From: Antedon mediterranea | Lineage: Eukaryota > Echinodermata > Crinoidea > Comatulida > Antedonidae | Assembly (NCBI RefSeq): GCF_964355755.1 | Contig: NC_092679.1 | Coordinates: forward strand, 5,022,001-5,086,000 | Direction of reading: 5' to 3' | DNA: 64,000 nt | Shown here: positions 20,501 through 31,180 of the stretch, one piece after another | Position numbering within the stretch: the stretch's first letter is position 1 | How the letters are laid out: the number at the start of each line of letters is the position of its first letter | The notes under the pieces: model-generated | Seen by the model: only the letters and a program-made list of their open reading frames with translations | What the model was told of the DNA's origin: nothing | Databases searched by the model: none | Position numbers and translations under genes: made by a program

Positions 20501-23500
20501 AAGAAATTATCCTTGAGGCAGGAATTTTAAGGTATGTGGGATTTATTAGCCATTCAATTCACCCCTCCCGCATACGCCATGGCAATTCCTAATTTTTTAT
20601 ATTTTCATTTATTTTTAAATATTTAATTCTCTTTACCTCTGCATTCCTGGCTTTTAACTTAAATAAATATGTTATGCTTCTTAATTTGGGAAGTTTAGTA
20701 TAAAATATAAGACTTAAACCCCAACAATAGTTAGTAAACATTTAGAAAATGGTGGACTTTAAATAATACAAGGTAAGATTTTTAATTATTTGTAATTAAG
20801 TATTAACAAATTCACTTCCATAGCATTCATCAAGGAATTGCAAAAGTTGCCATCAAGGAATTCATAGTGGATAGAAAGCTGAAGAAGATAAAGAATAGTT
20901 TTGCCAGATATCATAGACTTATTGTTCTTTAAGGTATTCCATTTACTTAGTAACATTATGTTAAGTATTTGTGCAAATAAAAGAACAATGAAAATAAAAG
21001 ATAAATGCATACATTATTATTTATTAACTATTAATAAAGATGATTACATTACCCCTGGTCCATTATAATTATCAGTTAATTTATACAGCTTTATTTCATT
21101 ATAAATTGTAAAAGTAAAGTAAATAATCACAAAATATCTTATAATCACAGTATTTAGTTTTAAACTCATATATGTATGAGTAAGCTTACAGTAATGCTCA
21201 ACTTAGTGATGATATAAATAGTATTACAGTATAACGATTTCAATCATAAAATAAAAATTTAATTCATTAGGTTTATTAAAAGGGTTTAGGAAATGACAAA
21301 TTTGAAGCATGTTGGTTTTATGATGCATGTTCATTCTGTTTAGTGTAGACTTTCTCAAATTATGTATTTAAAATGTTATTCATCATATATGTTTAAATCT
21401 TACATCTGTTTAGATCTTGTATGCACATTAGTAATTAGAATTACAATGTTGATGCTGTTATATTAATTATAAAATTGATTATGAATATGATAGTACCAAT
21501 GTCCAATTAAAATTTGCTGCCTTTACTCTGAACGTAGCAAATGCATATTATAAATTGTTTTTGATGTTAAATTTTATCTTTGACTAAAGTAATTCTTATT
21601 CGCAATATTATGAATAACACATTTTCTTCATAGCCTTAATGACATTTTTACTCAACAGCATAACAACAGCCCCTTTCTTTCACAGCGATTATAACATTTT
21701 CATTATTTATAAACAGTGATTATTATACTGGTTATAATTAGTAACATGCCTACGCATTATGCATGTTCTACGACAAGTATGGAACCTCTCCGTATGCGTG
21801 GACGGTCAAAGTTCAAGTGGTTGATGACAGTTCTCGATACAAGTATTGATAATAGTGTATGACAGTGTGATTGTGTTATAACATATGCTATATAGATAAT
21901 TTATTCATTAATTGTGCATATATATTATCAACAATATTTTCTAGATTGATTATGTCAATAATCATACTCAATTACCTTACATTCATTTTAAAATCAAACC
22001 CATTGGGGTGTGATCTTATAAAATGATTGAAGAGGTACAGCGGAAAAAATATTGCATCATTTATAAAATTTTGAAATATGAAATTATATAAAAATTAATT
22101 GTCAAATAATTATGTTTTTTATATTTGGCTTGCATTTCTGATCAATCTCAAGCTGATCTTAAGAATGAAAATTTAACTTTAATCAAGTTTTGTTTCAGTG
22201 AGCTATATTCTGTTTATTTATCTAAAATACAAGTCTTTCAATGTCTTTCCAATTGCAATGTACATAATGATGTACAATACCCATCCTATAAACTGTTACA
22301 AAAAATGTTTACTGTTTCAGGAAAAAATATAAATTGATAATGACTGTCTTACTAACATATTGGATATTTTTTCATCCAAATAATTTTTCAGGCTGACAGA
22401 GATAAAGAAGAAAACAAGGACAAAGAAAAAGAAAGACGAGAAAGAAAGGAGCGAGAGAAAGAAAGAGAACGGCAACGTGAAAGAGATCGAGAAAAGGACC
22501 GTGAAAGAGAACGGGAGAGGGAGAAAAAAGAAAAGGAAAGGAAGCGAGAACGAGAGAGGGAATTGGAACGTGAACGGGAAAGAGAGATGAGAGGACGCAG
22601 CAGGGATGAACGTGATGCAAGGTAAATCATCACGCTGATTAAAGTGAAGCAAACTGATAACAAAAGTACTGTTTAAAAATAATCAATTGTTATTGTGGGA
22701 ATAGAGAGATTTATTTGGTGAATTTTAATTAAGATAAATTTACTGTATATATTTTCATTATTTTTAGGAGAGACAGAGAGCGTGAGCGAGATCGGGAGAG
22801 GGAACGGGAAAAGGAGAGGGATTTTGACGAAGAAGAGGAATATGAACGAAGAAAGTTAGAGAGGAAATTACGAGAAAAGGAAGATGCTTATCAAGAGGTA
22901 AGATATTGCTTTAAATTATGACATCAATTATGACATCATCATTTATGACATCATCAATTATGACATACGGTTGTAACAATTTTGAACGAATGAATTGTCT
23001 GTCTTTTAGCGTGTAAAGGAGTGGCTATCACGAGAAAGGAAGAAAAAAAGGGAAAACGAAAAACTAAAAGAGATCCACGCTGATGAAAGGATTGAACAAG
23101 AGAAAGAAGCTAAACGACTAAAAGAGTTCCTGGAGGATTACGATGATGAAAGAGACGATCCAAAATACTACAGGTAAGTTATCAGCATTTAGAAGAGATT
23201 AGAAGAGATTAAAAGAGAAAGAAGAGCTGCAAACTTTGACTGGGAAAGACTTACTTTATCATTGGAGCTATTTATAGGTGCTAGGAGTGCCTATTGTTTA
23301 CGAAGGACTGGCATTTTGTTGGTTTCGCTTTATTGGTCTAGTTTAATGAAATGTTCTATGAACTGGCATTTTATTAATTTGCTTTGTTGTCTAGTTTAAT
23401 ACGAGTGTTATTTACCTCCGCATGTAATCGATCATGTGTGTTTGTTTGTCTGTCTTTCTGTTTGTTTGTTAGCAGGATTACTCAAAAAGTAATTACAAGA

Positions 23501-26500
23501 TCTTTACCAAAATGAATGTAGAGATAGATATGTGGTCAAGGACCATTCCATTAATTTTTGGGACCATTTCGGACCACGGTCCTAATTCTGGACCACTTTT
23601 TAGTATACTTTTCAGACCTGCTAGGTGAGCAGTCTTAAAGCTCAGGTACAGGCATGAATTTTAAATATAATATCTGATTAATTGTACATAAATCAAATAT
23701 TTGTAACAGAAATCAAGACGAAAAAACATGAATTTCCCTTAATATGATCAAACACAAAATTTGGCAACATTCTGCCATAAAAACCAGGAAGACCTTTTTT
23801 CAGTAGTTAGGTAGTTTAACCTAATGTAATAGCATGTCTGGTGACTCCCTAGAAGGTGAAAAAAGATGGTGGATATACGGTGGATAATTTTTGCTATAGC
23901 ATAAAAATAAAAATCTGAAGTTGAATAAAAATACCAGAAATGTAAAATTCAAGTTATATTACCTATATTTAGTCATCTGATAACATTTTTTACCACACTG
24001 TTTATTTTTCATAGCTTTTTAAAATGCCTCTCTATTTACAAAATTTGTGTACAAATGAATAGAGATTTTACTGTGTAATTTGAACTATCCCCCCACTGAA
24101 AAGAAAGTGCTTATTTTCAACAAGCTCATGTAACACAAATAAAATCCCCAAAATTATGAAACATAGGGGAAACTATAGATCGATAATTATTGGAATGTAT
24201 GATCAATAGAAATTTTTTGCCCGCACCTGGCCTTTAAAGTAACAAGTAAACTGAAATTGCATTTTCTCGAGAACTACTTGTCCAAAAAACTTCATTTGTA
24301 CATGAGGCAATAATTTGTGATTTGTAATTTTGAAACATAATTTGATTTAATGTGCACGATTGATTTTCGCGTTGCTGTTCTATTGTTAGTCAACCAAAGC
24401 TATTGTTAATTGAAAGGACAAACTCGCATACACATGCTTGTAGTGAAATTAGCCTAAATCACAAACAGCATTAAGACACACACACATATATATATTTTTT
24501 TACCGTACAAATCTTGTGTAGGAGAATTTTACAGTAGGCGGAGGTATGCACTCTCGGAATGGCTTTCTAGTTTGTTAATATTTTTCTTTCCACAGAGGAA
24601 GTGCTTTAGAAAGAAGGAAGAAAGAAAGAGAAAAAGAAATGGACTTGGACATAAAGGATCGCAAGCGAGAAAGAGAAGAGATTGAGGAGATAAAACGGAA
24701 ATTACTAGAAGAAGGGCGTGAAGATGTCGATGAGGAGATAGAGCGATTAGAGAAGGAACGAGATGCGCATAAAACGAAGCAGCTGCATATGGTGGTGATG
24801 TCGCCACATTCAGCAGCAGAGGACAGCAAACAGGTGCGGATGAAACCAGCATTTGCGCCAGTACAGGTAACACGTCATTGTTATACTATACAAATGATGC
24901 ACAGTCTAACGTACGTTAGTGGAGATGCAGCGACAACATTTATTTTACAATATTGTAAATACCCAAGAGTGCGCCGCATCTCCACTAACGTACGAATTTA
25001 CACTTGTGCATTATTTGTTTTATAACATGGGTCTATGAACTATTTTCACTTATTATACTATTTTGGGTCAATACAGCTAGGCCTAGCCTAGAAAGAAGCT
25101 AGGCCTAACACGGCAAGCACCACTCCTTGGTGACCAAATCACCACCTAGTCTTACGGCCAAGCCTATAGCTAACCTAAGCCTAGCAAAAGAGTCGTGTAG
25201 CATGGGAATTGACAAGAGATACAAGTGGTGTGTGTTTGTTTTTTGTTTTTTTTAATGAGCCCATGTTATAAAATATTATGACATGCCTGCTATTCACAAG
25301 GATGTAAGTGCAATCACAGGCAACATTGTTGCTTGTGTTTCAGCCATGTATTGTCCTGGCGTTGTGTCTCTAGTAGGAACCACGCTTAAGCATTTACATC
25401 TAAATAAAACATACACTACCCATGACATTTAAGGTGGCGAAATTGGTACCCCACTACTAGAAGTAAACAAATCACGGGCCTGCTAAGTACCTACTTATAA
25501 AATATAAAGGTTTTGAGAAGAAATTTCAAAATCTTTTCCTCAGTTTGTTAAAATTCATTCTTTTATTTCAGACTGAAGTCCAGGAACAGATTTTAACAAC
25601 AAGTGCAAAAGTAATGTCGCAGATTAAAATTAATTGTCCATTTGGAAATTTACTTTTGACATTGTACAATACACCCTGTTTCAAATTAATCTCTTTTTTT
25701 TTTCAATGACTGTGGTTAATTTCATTATTTTATATCACTGTAATCTTTCTTCTAATGATTGTTATACCATTTATATTTTTATCATTATTGTTGTCATCAC
25801 CAAGACATTTTAATATCATCATAATCATTTTGATAACTCTTTTAGTGATTCGATGGTCTGTCAATAACTTTTTTGAGTTCCATGTTAATATTTCCTATTC
25901 CATTACTTTTAACATTTTATAATGATAACAGTATTTAAAGAGATAAACAGTAATATATCTTTATTATTACTAGAAGTGGTTTATTTATTTTGGTACATTT
26001 TAATCTTTAACATATTTTATGAAATAAGTTTTTTAAATAATTGTTTTGTAACTGAACTAAACTTAAGCTTAAAAAAAATGTGATGTTCCCATATATGACC
26101 ATGATCATTATTGCTACCATATTTGGGTATATCACCACCATATTTGGCTTTTTTTTTTTTTTTTTTTTTTTTTTTCTAGACAGAGCTTTACATAACAAAG
26201 AACTATTTTATTTTAGAGTGCAGATAATGGGGACTCTGCAACCCCTGAAAGTGCCTCACCATTGAAGATGGAACAAGACACGGCCTCATCAGGAGCTGAA
26301 GATTCTGAACCTCTTCCGGCACAATCGCAATCTAAGATTGGATTTGGAGGTCTTAAATTGGGTAAGAATCATTTCATTTATATCACTGTTAATATGGGGC
26401 CTGTAGCCCTTCGAAAATGTTTTTTTTTATTCTGTTAGTTGGGGCTAGTAGCCCATCTAAAATTAATATTTTTAATGATGATTAGTCTAGTATTGCTGTT

Positions 26501-29394
26501 AATATGGGGCTAGTTGTAGCCCTTCTAAAATTTAATTTTTTTACTCTGTTAGTTGGGGCTAGTAGCCCATCTAAAATTAATTTTTTTTTATTCTCTTAGT
26601 AGGGGCTAGTAGTCCATCTCAGGGAAAGAAAAACAAAAAAATGTCTTTAGTTGAAGTTTTCAACCAGGATGATGAAGATGGGTCGGATTCATCCCGCAAA
26701 CGACGCAAACTCATTCCAATTGATTACACAGAAGAAGAGAAGAAAGCAGTTGAAATGACAAAGAATATGTCATCATCAGAGGATAAAAAGAAAGTGATTA
26801 AAACGATAATTGATAGAATCCCAACATCAAAAGATGAATTGTTTGGTTATAAAGTTGATTGGGCAATTGTAGATGAGGTAAGCTTTTGGGTAATAAAGCT
26901 TGGTTTCCACAAGGACGCAACGCAAGCGTGTTAACCAATGACAAGCGAAAATTCAAATAATTCATCGCCTGTGATTGGTCAAATTAACTTACGTTGCGTT
27001 ACGTCTCTTGTGGGAACCAAACATAATAATAAATTGTCAATACAGTCAACTCTCCCAATTCCCTTCGGCTTGCCTGATATATTTTTCAGGTATTTAGAGT
27101 GTATTTTGAATGGTACAAAAGGAATTTGGAACCTGTTGTATCACAAGAAAAGCTGTGAAATTTTTAGAGATATGCTGGCTTTTGAATATTGTCCAAAAGT
27201 TTAGTAACAATTTTAGCTTACACTAGCAGAAATTAATCTATTGGAAATTAAAATCTAGATATATTATCTCTCACAAATTTTTTCTCTTACAATTTAATCT
27301 ATTAGAATTTATTTTATCCAATTTTGTATTGAAATATAATTAATTTTCTTAATTTCAGTCACTGATGGAGCGAAGAATCAAACCTTGGATTAACAAAAAA
27401 ATTGTGGAATACATTGGAGAAGAGGAACCAACGTTAACAGAATTTATATGTACAAAGTTATTAGCTCACAGTCCTGCATCCAGTATACTGCAAGATATCA
27501 CAATGGTTGGTGTATTTGTTTATTGCATGTAAAATTCTATAGACTTATTATAAAGCTCTGTCTACACTATCAAACTGACAAAAAAAGTGTGATGTTCCCA
27601 TATATGATAGTGATATGAAATGTTCATGTCCATATATTGGTACATCGCATTTGTTTGTCACATAAAGTTTGATATATATACAGTACAACTTGTTCAATCA
27701 ACATTGATTGTTTTTACACAAGTTTGTGATATTACAAACTCCATAAATACGAAAAAATGAAAGAAAAATAAAATTGAAAAGAAAAATTACAGCAGAATCG
27801 CTTCCATCTGACGGGAACACTATCCAAGTTTCTTTATAGCGATTCTACTGTAGTACATACTAATTGATAGTGTAATAATAATAATAATAACAGGATTTTT
27901 ATAGCGCACATACCACTCAAGAGTGCTCAAGGCGCATTAAAAAAAATAAAAACAAATCATACAAATGCCTGACAAATAAAATGCAATTTCTTTGGAGGGT
28001 CCCCATCCGTTCTCGTTCTGTCGCGGTCCTGGACCCCTACCTAGGTGACCAAACAAAGGAGCAGGCTTAAGAAGTCGACACAATTACAGCTCGAAAACCA
28101 TTGAATTTAACTACAATCAGATACACCGATTTTAAATCATGCTATCTACGTCATTAGACATGCATCACTACCCCTGTATTGTAGCCTGTTGAGCATCACT
28201 TAGCTAAGTTTACCCTCTAGTACTTTAATAATAATATAGAAATTACCCATCTTGCCCGAAGATATTTTACCGGGTATAATATAGGTCATATGATGAATTT
28301 GAGCTTGGCAATTTGCATGTCATCAAATATAATTTAAATTTAACGATACAATAAAAAAGAATTGTATTTTTTTCAACCAACTTCACTATTCAACATGCAT
28401 ACACAGGTACATGTATATGCCAACATTTGAATAATTAAAGATATATTGTCCCATGAAACACAAAAAAAGGTCAAAATATTCTAAATTTAAATTGGCCATA
28501 TCAAAGTAATATTAAAGTTATTCACTTTAAGTCGAAAATTCAAGTTTACGTAATTAACAGGTAAATTAATTTGATTACATTTCGTCTGGAAAATCGTCAC
28601 GAGCAAAAGTAAACAAAGATTTCAAACCATGAGTATGCATTAGGCATAATGCTAATTAGGATTATTTACTACTCGTTGAGAAGGTGTTTTCAGACCGATC
28701 GCAAGGAAGTTTTATGATTATGCATACAGAGTAGCCAAATAAGCGCAGTCAAAATTATTTTTTGAACAAAAAAAACGTTTGTATTTCAGTTGAATTATTT
28801 AAATTAAATAATTTTGGTGAAAGTTAATAACTATTATGATACTTCAAAATAACCCACTTTTTTTCGAAATCTTTTTTTTTTTTTTTTTTGGGAATTAGTC
28901 AAAGGGACAATACATCTTTAATATAGTATGAGATAAGGATAATCTCAAAAATTATTTTGTTACAGTTGTTCATTTAACATTGTCAATATATTTAGCCCAC
29001 TACATATACTGTAGTCAATATTTTTGCGTTCTGGTCTTAGGTTACGAGCTTCCCTTTTAAAAGACAGACATAATTTCTCTTGTTATGAACTCAATAAGAT
29101 TATATAATCAGTGTGCAACAAGATAATGTTAATTTTAATATACAGTAATAATTAATTGTAATATATATATACAGTATTAAAAAAAAGGTTTATTGAATAA
29201 TATTCAAGTTTGCCTATTTTTTTTTTATATATTTATATTTTTTTTATTTTTGTATGTGTACACCATTTGGAAAAGAATTATCAATAAATATTATCTTATA
29301 GGTATTGGACGAAGAAGCCGAAGTGTTCGTTGTCAAGATGTGGCGTGTTTTAATCTATGAAGTAGAGGCTAAGAAGCAAGGACTCGTTAAGTAG
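14533..29394 (+). CDS. RBM25: RNA-binding protein 25 (splicing regulator, RRM + RE/RD + PWI)
   Basis: Eighteen coding exons: 14533-14632, 14847-14902, 16083-16154, 17928-18014, 18192-18341, 18481-18555, 18703-18838, 19488-19537, 19789-19872, 22392-22621, 22768-22897, 23010-23173, 24596-24866, 25572-25610, 26217-26361, 26603-26877, 27359-27505, 29302-29394. They join with perfect phase into 2304 nt, 767 aa, close to the vertebrate length (about 840). Order: Pro/Met-rich N-terminus (1-76), RRM (about 83-160; RNP2 VFVGNI, RNP1 LQAFGFCEY), acidic linker, RE/RD-rich charged helix (about 270-535), KIGFGGLKLG-type motif, PWI domain (about 680-767, literal PWI and IGEEEPTL). RBM25 is a nuclear, spliceosome-associated protein that affects splice-site choice. 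The start ATG lies just after an acceptor. The stop is TAG at 29392. Confidence 0.97.
15300..15485 (+). pseudogene. LINE C-terminal remnant (non-LTR retrotransposon)
   Basis: The translation LNKLEWIIMKKNVTHPLNS, NRSGRIRQCKVKTNRFSDSF and HYACHLYN resembles the C-terminal tail seen after the reverse transcriptase of some invertebrate LINEs (HPL, SGRIR, K-KTNRY--SF, YN). Only the end of the protein is present. Confidence 0.55.
15590..15860 (-). pseudogene. LINE C-terminal remnant, stop-interrupted
   Basis: Minus-strand reading gives RRLKWYEHIIRLLDDTPIKR and then RPRNNWMNQIKKDLQG, the typical R-LKW-GHI-R and GRPR--W-DQIKKDL signature at the end of CR1/jockey-like LINE proteins. A stop interrupts the two parts, so it is dead. 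Confidence 0.7.
16155..16913. other. RBM25 intron 3, left part
   Basis: A direct duplication of GGGTATAATCCCACCC lies at about 16408-16442. GCAGAAGGTTCCGAG-type words recur near 16295, 16338 and 16893. A minus-strand GGTTCGAGAC B-box-like word at 16292-16302 hints at a SINE scrap, too little to classify. Confidence 0.4.
16914..17712. mobile_element. TIR DNA transposon derivative in RBM25 intron 3
   Basis: About 100-120 bp imperfect terminal inverted repeats. The left arm has AATAGACACGTTTCTCGCTC, GTGGGTATAGATTTGTAAAC and GTTGAAGCATAGCGA. The right arm has the complements (GCTTCAACATACCTCTCGCT, GTTTGTTTACCATTGTATAC, GAGCGCGAAACGTGTCTATT). The roughly 550-bp centre has a short plus-strand frame (17041-17241) with two Cys and a W, of uncertain family. 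No full transposase. Confidence 0.75.
17928..18555 (+). CDS. RBM25: RBM25 exons 4-6: RRM domain
   Basis: Exons 17928-18014, 18192-18341 and 18481-18555, all phase 0. RNP2 is ITVFVGNI and RNP1 is KLQAFGFCEY, preceded by WKRVQGASGK, a diagnostic RBM25 segment. The last exon supplies the end of the fold (VKVDPKTRTLLDEYLA). Introns fall in phase 0 within the RRM. Confidence 0.95.
18025..18115. repeat. 34-bp tandem repeat, about 2.5 copies
   Basis: CTGAATGAAACATTTACTCT... is repeated directly, starting about 10 bases 3' of the exon 4 donor of RBM25. Confidence 0.9.
18925..19352. repeat. 20-bp intronic minisatellite, about 21 units
   Basis: The consensus CAAACATTAAGTGCATTGCT repeats almost continuously, with GTTTGTTGCT variants every few units. 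It lies in RBM25 intron 7 and is not transcript-coding. Confidence 0.95.
19873..22391. other. RBM25 intron 9
   Basis: A 2.5-kb AT-rich intron. Short plus-strand frames at 20279-20488 and 22125-22337 have no recognisable motif. No transposon recognised. Confidence 0.5.
22392..24866 (+). CDS. RBM25: RBM25 exons 10-13: RE/RD-rich and charged helical region
   Basis: Exons 22392-22621, 22768-22897, 23010-23173 and 24596-24866. Long alternating Arg-Glu/Asp runs are followed by YEEEE-type acidic patches and YQERVKEWLSRE, then FLEDYDDERDDPKYYRG. The coding strand is almost pure purine (GAGAAAGGGA type). That gives serine/proline-rich shadow frames on the other strand which are not genes. Confidence 0.95.
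23405..24562. mobile_element. dispersed element with CTCCGC / GCGGAG ends, hosting a nested insert
   Basis: The left end TTACCTCCGCATG is followed by TGTTTGTTTGTCTGTC and GTTTGTTAGCAGGATTACTC. The right end is GGCGGAGGTATGCACTCTCG. The outer words are inverted complements, which suggests a DNA element. Family D sequence (23640-24130) lies inside it in reverse orientation relative to 13126-13560. Confidence 0.55.
23640..24130 (-). mobile_element. dispersed repeat family D, copy 2 (reverse orientation)
   Basis: Reverse complement of the 13.1-kb copy: GTAACAGAAATCAAGACGAA, CAAAATTTGGCAACATTCTG, AAATTCAAGTTATATTACC and GATTTTACTGTGTAATTTG all match in order. It lies within the 23405-24562 element in RBM25 intron 12. 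Confidence 0.7.
24880..25017. mobile_element. small hairpin element
   Basis: The arms AATGATGCACAGTCTAACGT and GTTAGTGGAGATGC pair with the right side GCATCTCCACTAACGTACG and TTGTGCATTATT. This gives an interrupted stem with a loop of about 45 bases, consistent with a MITE-like fold-back in RBM25 intron 13. Confidence 0.65.
25016..25278. mobile_element. MITE-like element with TTTTATAACATGGG ends
   Basis: Left TTTTATAACATGGGTCTATG and right ATGAGCCCATGTTATAAAAT are inverted repeats of about 20 bases around a CTAGGCCTA-rich centre. It directly abuts the preceding hairpin element. Confidence 0.7.
25360..25391. mobile_element. MITE family A solo end
   Basis: GTTGTGTCTCTAGTAGGAACCACGCTTA matches only the right terminus of the GGTTCCCACTAG family. 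The rest is missing. Confidence 0.6.
25572..25610 (+). CDS. RBM25: RBM25 39-nt microexon
   Basis: TTTATTTCAG acceptor and GTAATG donor flank 13 codons (TEVQEQILTTSAK), phase 0 on both sides. Because it is a symmetric microexon, it could be skipped without changing frame. Confidence 0.75.
26063..26191. mobile_element. MITE family C copy 2
   Basis: GTGATGTTCCCATATATGACCATGAT centre with right terminus AGACAGAGCTTTA. The left terminus is degraded, and a long T tract has expanded inside. It ends 25 bases upstream of an RBM25 exon acceptor. Confidence 0.65.
26390..26630 (+). repeat. tandem repeat that includes an RBM25 splice acceptor
   Basis: Units of the type TGTTAGTTGGGGCTAGTAGCCCATCTAAAATT recur three to four times in intron 15. 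The last, slightly diverged unit (CTTAGTAGGGGCTAGTAGTCCATCTC) forms the functional acceptor and the first codons (ASSPS) of exon 26603-26877. Confidence 0.8.
26603..29394 (+). CDS. RBM25: RBM25 exons 16-18: C-terminal PWI domain
   Basis: Exons 26603-26877, 27359-27505 and 29302-29394. They hold the basic patch SRKRRKLIPIDY, then RIPTSKDELFGYKVDW, MERRIKPWINKKIVEYIGEE and VFVVKMWRVLIYE, ending GLVK-stop. The PWI fold binds nucleic acid in splicing proteins. The 1.8-kb last intron holds a MITE and a fragment shared with 37402-37600. Confidence 0.95.
26895..27025. mobile_element. palindromic MITE family A copy 3
   Basis: TAAAGCTTGGTTTCCACAAGG at the left and GTTACGTCTCTTGTGGGAACC at the right, with ACCAATGACAAGCG and its complementary-type CGCCTGTGATTGGTC inside. 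It starts 17 bases after an RBM25 exon donor. Confidence 0.85.
27551..27672. mobile_element. MITE family C copy 3
   Basis: TAAAGCTCTGTCTACACTATCAAACTGAC at the left, CATATATGATAG centre, and TTTGTCACATAAAGTTTGAT at the right. The right tip is truncated. Confidence 0.7.
27872..28068. mobile_element. dispersed repeat (TATAGCGCACATACCACTC), copy 1
   Basis: An (AAT)n start is followed by TTTTTATAGCGCACATACCA, GAGTGCTCAAGGCGCATT, GGAGGGTCCCCATCCG and CTACCTAGGTGACCAAAC. The same order occurs at 37402-37600. The end structure suggests a SINE-like element, family unknown to me. Confidence 0.75.
28435..28920. mobile_element. MITE family B (TTAAAGATGTATTGTCCC) copy 1
   Basis: TTAAAGATATATTGTCCC at the left and GGGACAATACATCTTTA at the right are inverted repeats. 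About 490 bp, longer than the other two copies. It lies in the last RBM25 intron. Confidence 0.8.
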
Positions 29395-30320
29395 CAGTAT
29401 TTTATTTCTATCATGTGACCTGTGGCCTTTGGGGTGTCAAATATTTAGACAGACTTCCTTTTTTTTTATTGGTACTACATTATATGTTTTTTGTTGGTAT
29501 ACACAGATGAGCCGTATTAAAAATATAGAATCTATGTTATTTCTTATGACCATTTACACAAAACGCGGAGTGGACAGGCAGACAGCTTCTATGTGAGACA
29601 AGCTACATAGTTTTTCACTTACCATTACTGCTTGTCTGTGTAAATTGGCCTTTAGACACAACCCACCCCAACACCTCTTTCTTTTTATGGACATTGTACT
29701 CCAGTGTGTTTTGCGATGGAACATCGCCTCCGCTTCCACATTCTTCTTTTAATCAATGTTGAACTACAGCCTGTATATATTTATTGGTATGCCGAGAGAC
29801 AAACACCACCATTTTGGAAGTTACATTGACGAGGGAAAGAAATTAAATTTGTCATGTATCCAATGAAATATTTTGCCATTTATTATGTTGTCATCAAGTT
29901 GGCACTAATGCTTTATGCATGTGACATGCTTGTTTGACTTGTATATGTTAAGTATTGAGATATTCATGACAAGTTTTGATTAGACTTGTTAGCATACACC
30001 CTAAGGTGGCTTCTAACAATACACCCCAAGGTGGCTTCTAACAATACGGCCCAAGGTGGCTTCTAAGCGTACACCATGAGGTGGCTTCTAAGCATACACC
30101 TTGAGGTGGCTTCTAAACATACACCCTGAGGTGGCTTCTAAACGTACACCATGAGGTGGCTTCTAATCGTACACCCTGAGGTGGCTTCTCAGCATACACC
30201 CTAAGGTGGCATTTTAGTTTATGCAGATTATACGATGTTAACAAGCATACTGTATATCGTTTTTATAATTGTAACACGATTTGTTACGTTAAAATGAATA
30301 AATTAGTGAACTTGTAGGTT
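29395..30320 (+). other. RBM25: RBM25 3' UTR with polyadenylation signal
   Basis: After the TAG stop no further exon is visible. A 25-bp minisatellite lies at 29994-30214 and an AATAAA at 30297-30302. This is the best candidate poly(A) signal, giving a 3' UTR of about 0.9 kb. The cleavage site is not directly visible. Confidence 0.6.
29994..30214 (+). repeat. 25-bp minisatellite in RBM25 3' UTR, about 9 units
   Basis: The consensus ACACCCTGAGGTGGCTTCTA plus five variable bases (AGCAT, ACAAT, AACGT) is tandemly repeated. The GGTGGCTTCTA core is strictly kept while the joint varies. Confidence 0.92.
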
Positions 30321-30960
30321 ATAAATATTGAGTGTTATCATTTAATTTTATTGTTGTTCTCTGTTCCAATCTTTACTTTGTTTTTCAAATAATCGCAAAA
30401 TGTAATTGTTGCCGTTTTCCCCAAGGCTATATTTCGTTTACCTCTTTCGCAACTCTACAGCTCGGTTGGTCGGTTGGTAAACACAAACTCAAATTTGAGC
30501 ACGCAGCTGCAGTCATGTATATGGCCTTGTTTAGGTTAAAATAAAATGAATAAAAAACTGAAAATTAAAAAAAAAAACAATTTATATTATATACATACAA
30601 ACAAATTCGAAATAGTTTTAATTTTAAACTTTTCACTCAAGGCAAGATTTCCTTGTGCTTTAGGATAAAATAAAACGACTATAAAACTAAAAAGAAAAAA
30701 AATATTGCTTGCTCTCATGCCAAAACACTAGAATCCCGGAGAGTCAACAAAAATATTACATATAAAAATATTTCCTAATAAACAAATTAAAATGAGATGA
30801 TCTAGCAATTAAGATCATCCCGATTGATGAAATATTTAAGTAGTACTAATATTATCGTGACGGAATAAGTGAATTGTCGAGCTTAAAAACAAAACCAAAG
30901 CAGAAAAAAGTCACCGGCTATGCCATGTCTCGTCAAAATGTATGAAGAATTCAAAAGCAT
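30321..30960. other. intergenic, no feature seen
   Basis: AT-rich sequence downstream of RBM25 with A-runs. A chance plus-strand frame (30332-30544) has no motif. Confidence 0.5.
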
Positions 30961-30984
30961 TTTAAAAACGCCCTTTGTACTTTA

Positions 30985-31180
30985 GTTGGTTCTCGAGGAC
31001 TTGCACGCAGAACTCGAGGACTTGCACGCACGCAATACGAGGACTTGCACGTACGCAATGCGAGGACTTGCACGTACGCAATGCGAGGACTTACGCGCAG
31101 CGCAAATAATTTGACCAATCACACGCAACAGTTCGGATAACCACTCGATCTTCAATAGTCAACTTACTTAATAAGTCATT
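30985..31180. repeat. CGAGGACTTGCACG minisatellite and degenerate family A fragment
   Basis: Five units of about 20-27 bases (CGAGGACTTGCACGTACGCA) are followed by GCGCAAATAATTTGACCAATCAC, which resembles the inner part of MITE family A. Probably a degenerate copy in which a terminal motif has been amplified. Confidence 0.6.

Noticed and set aside
22317-24873. Ser/Leu/Phe-rich minus-strand frames opposite RBM25
   Set aside because: Shadows of purine-rich RE/RD codons on the coding strand.
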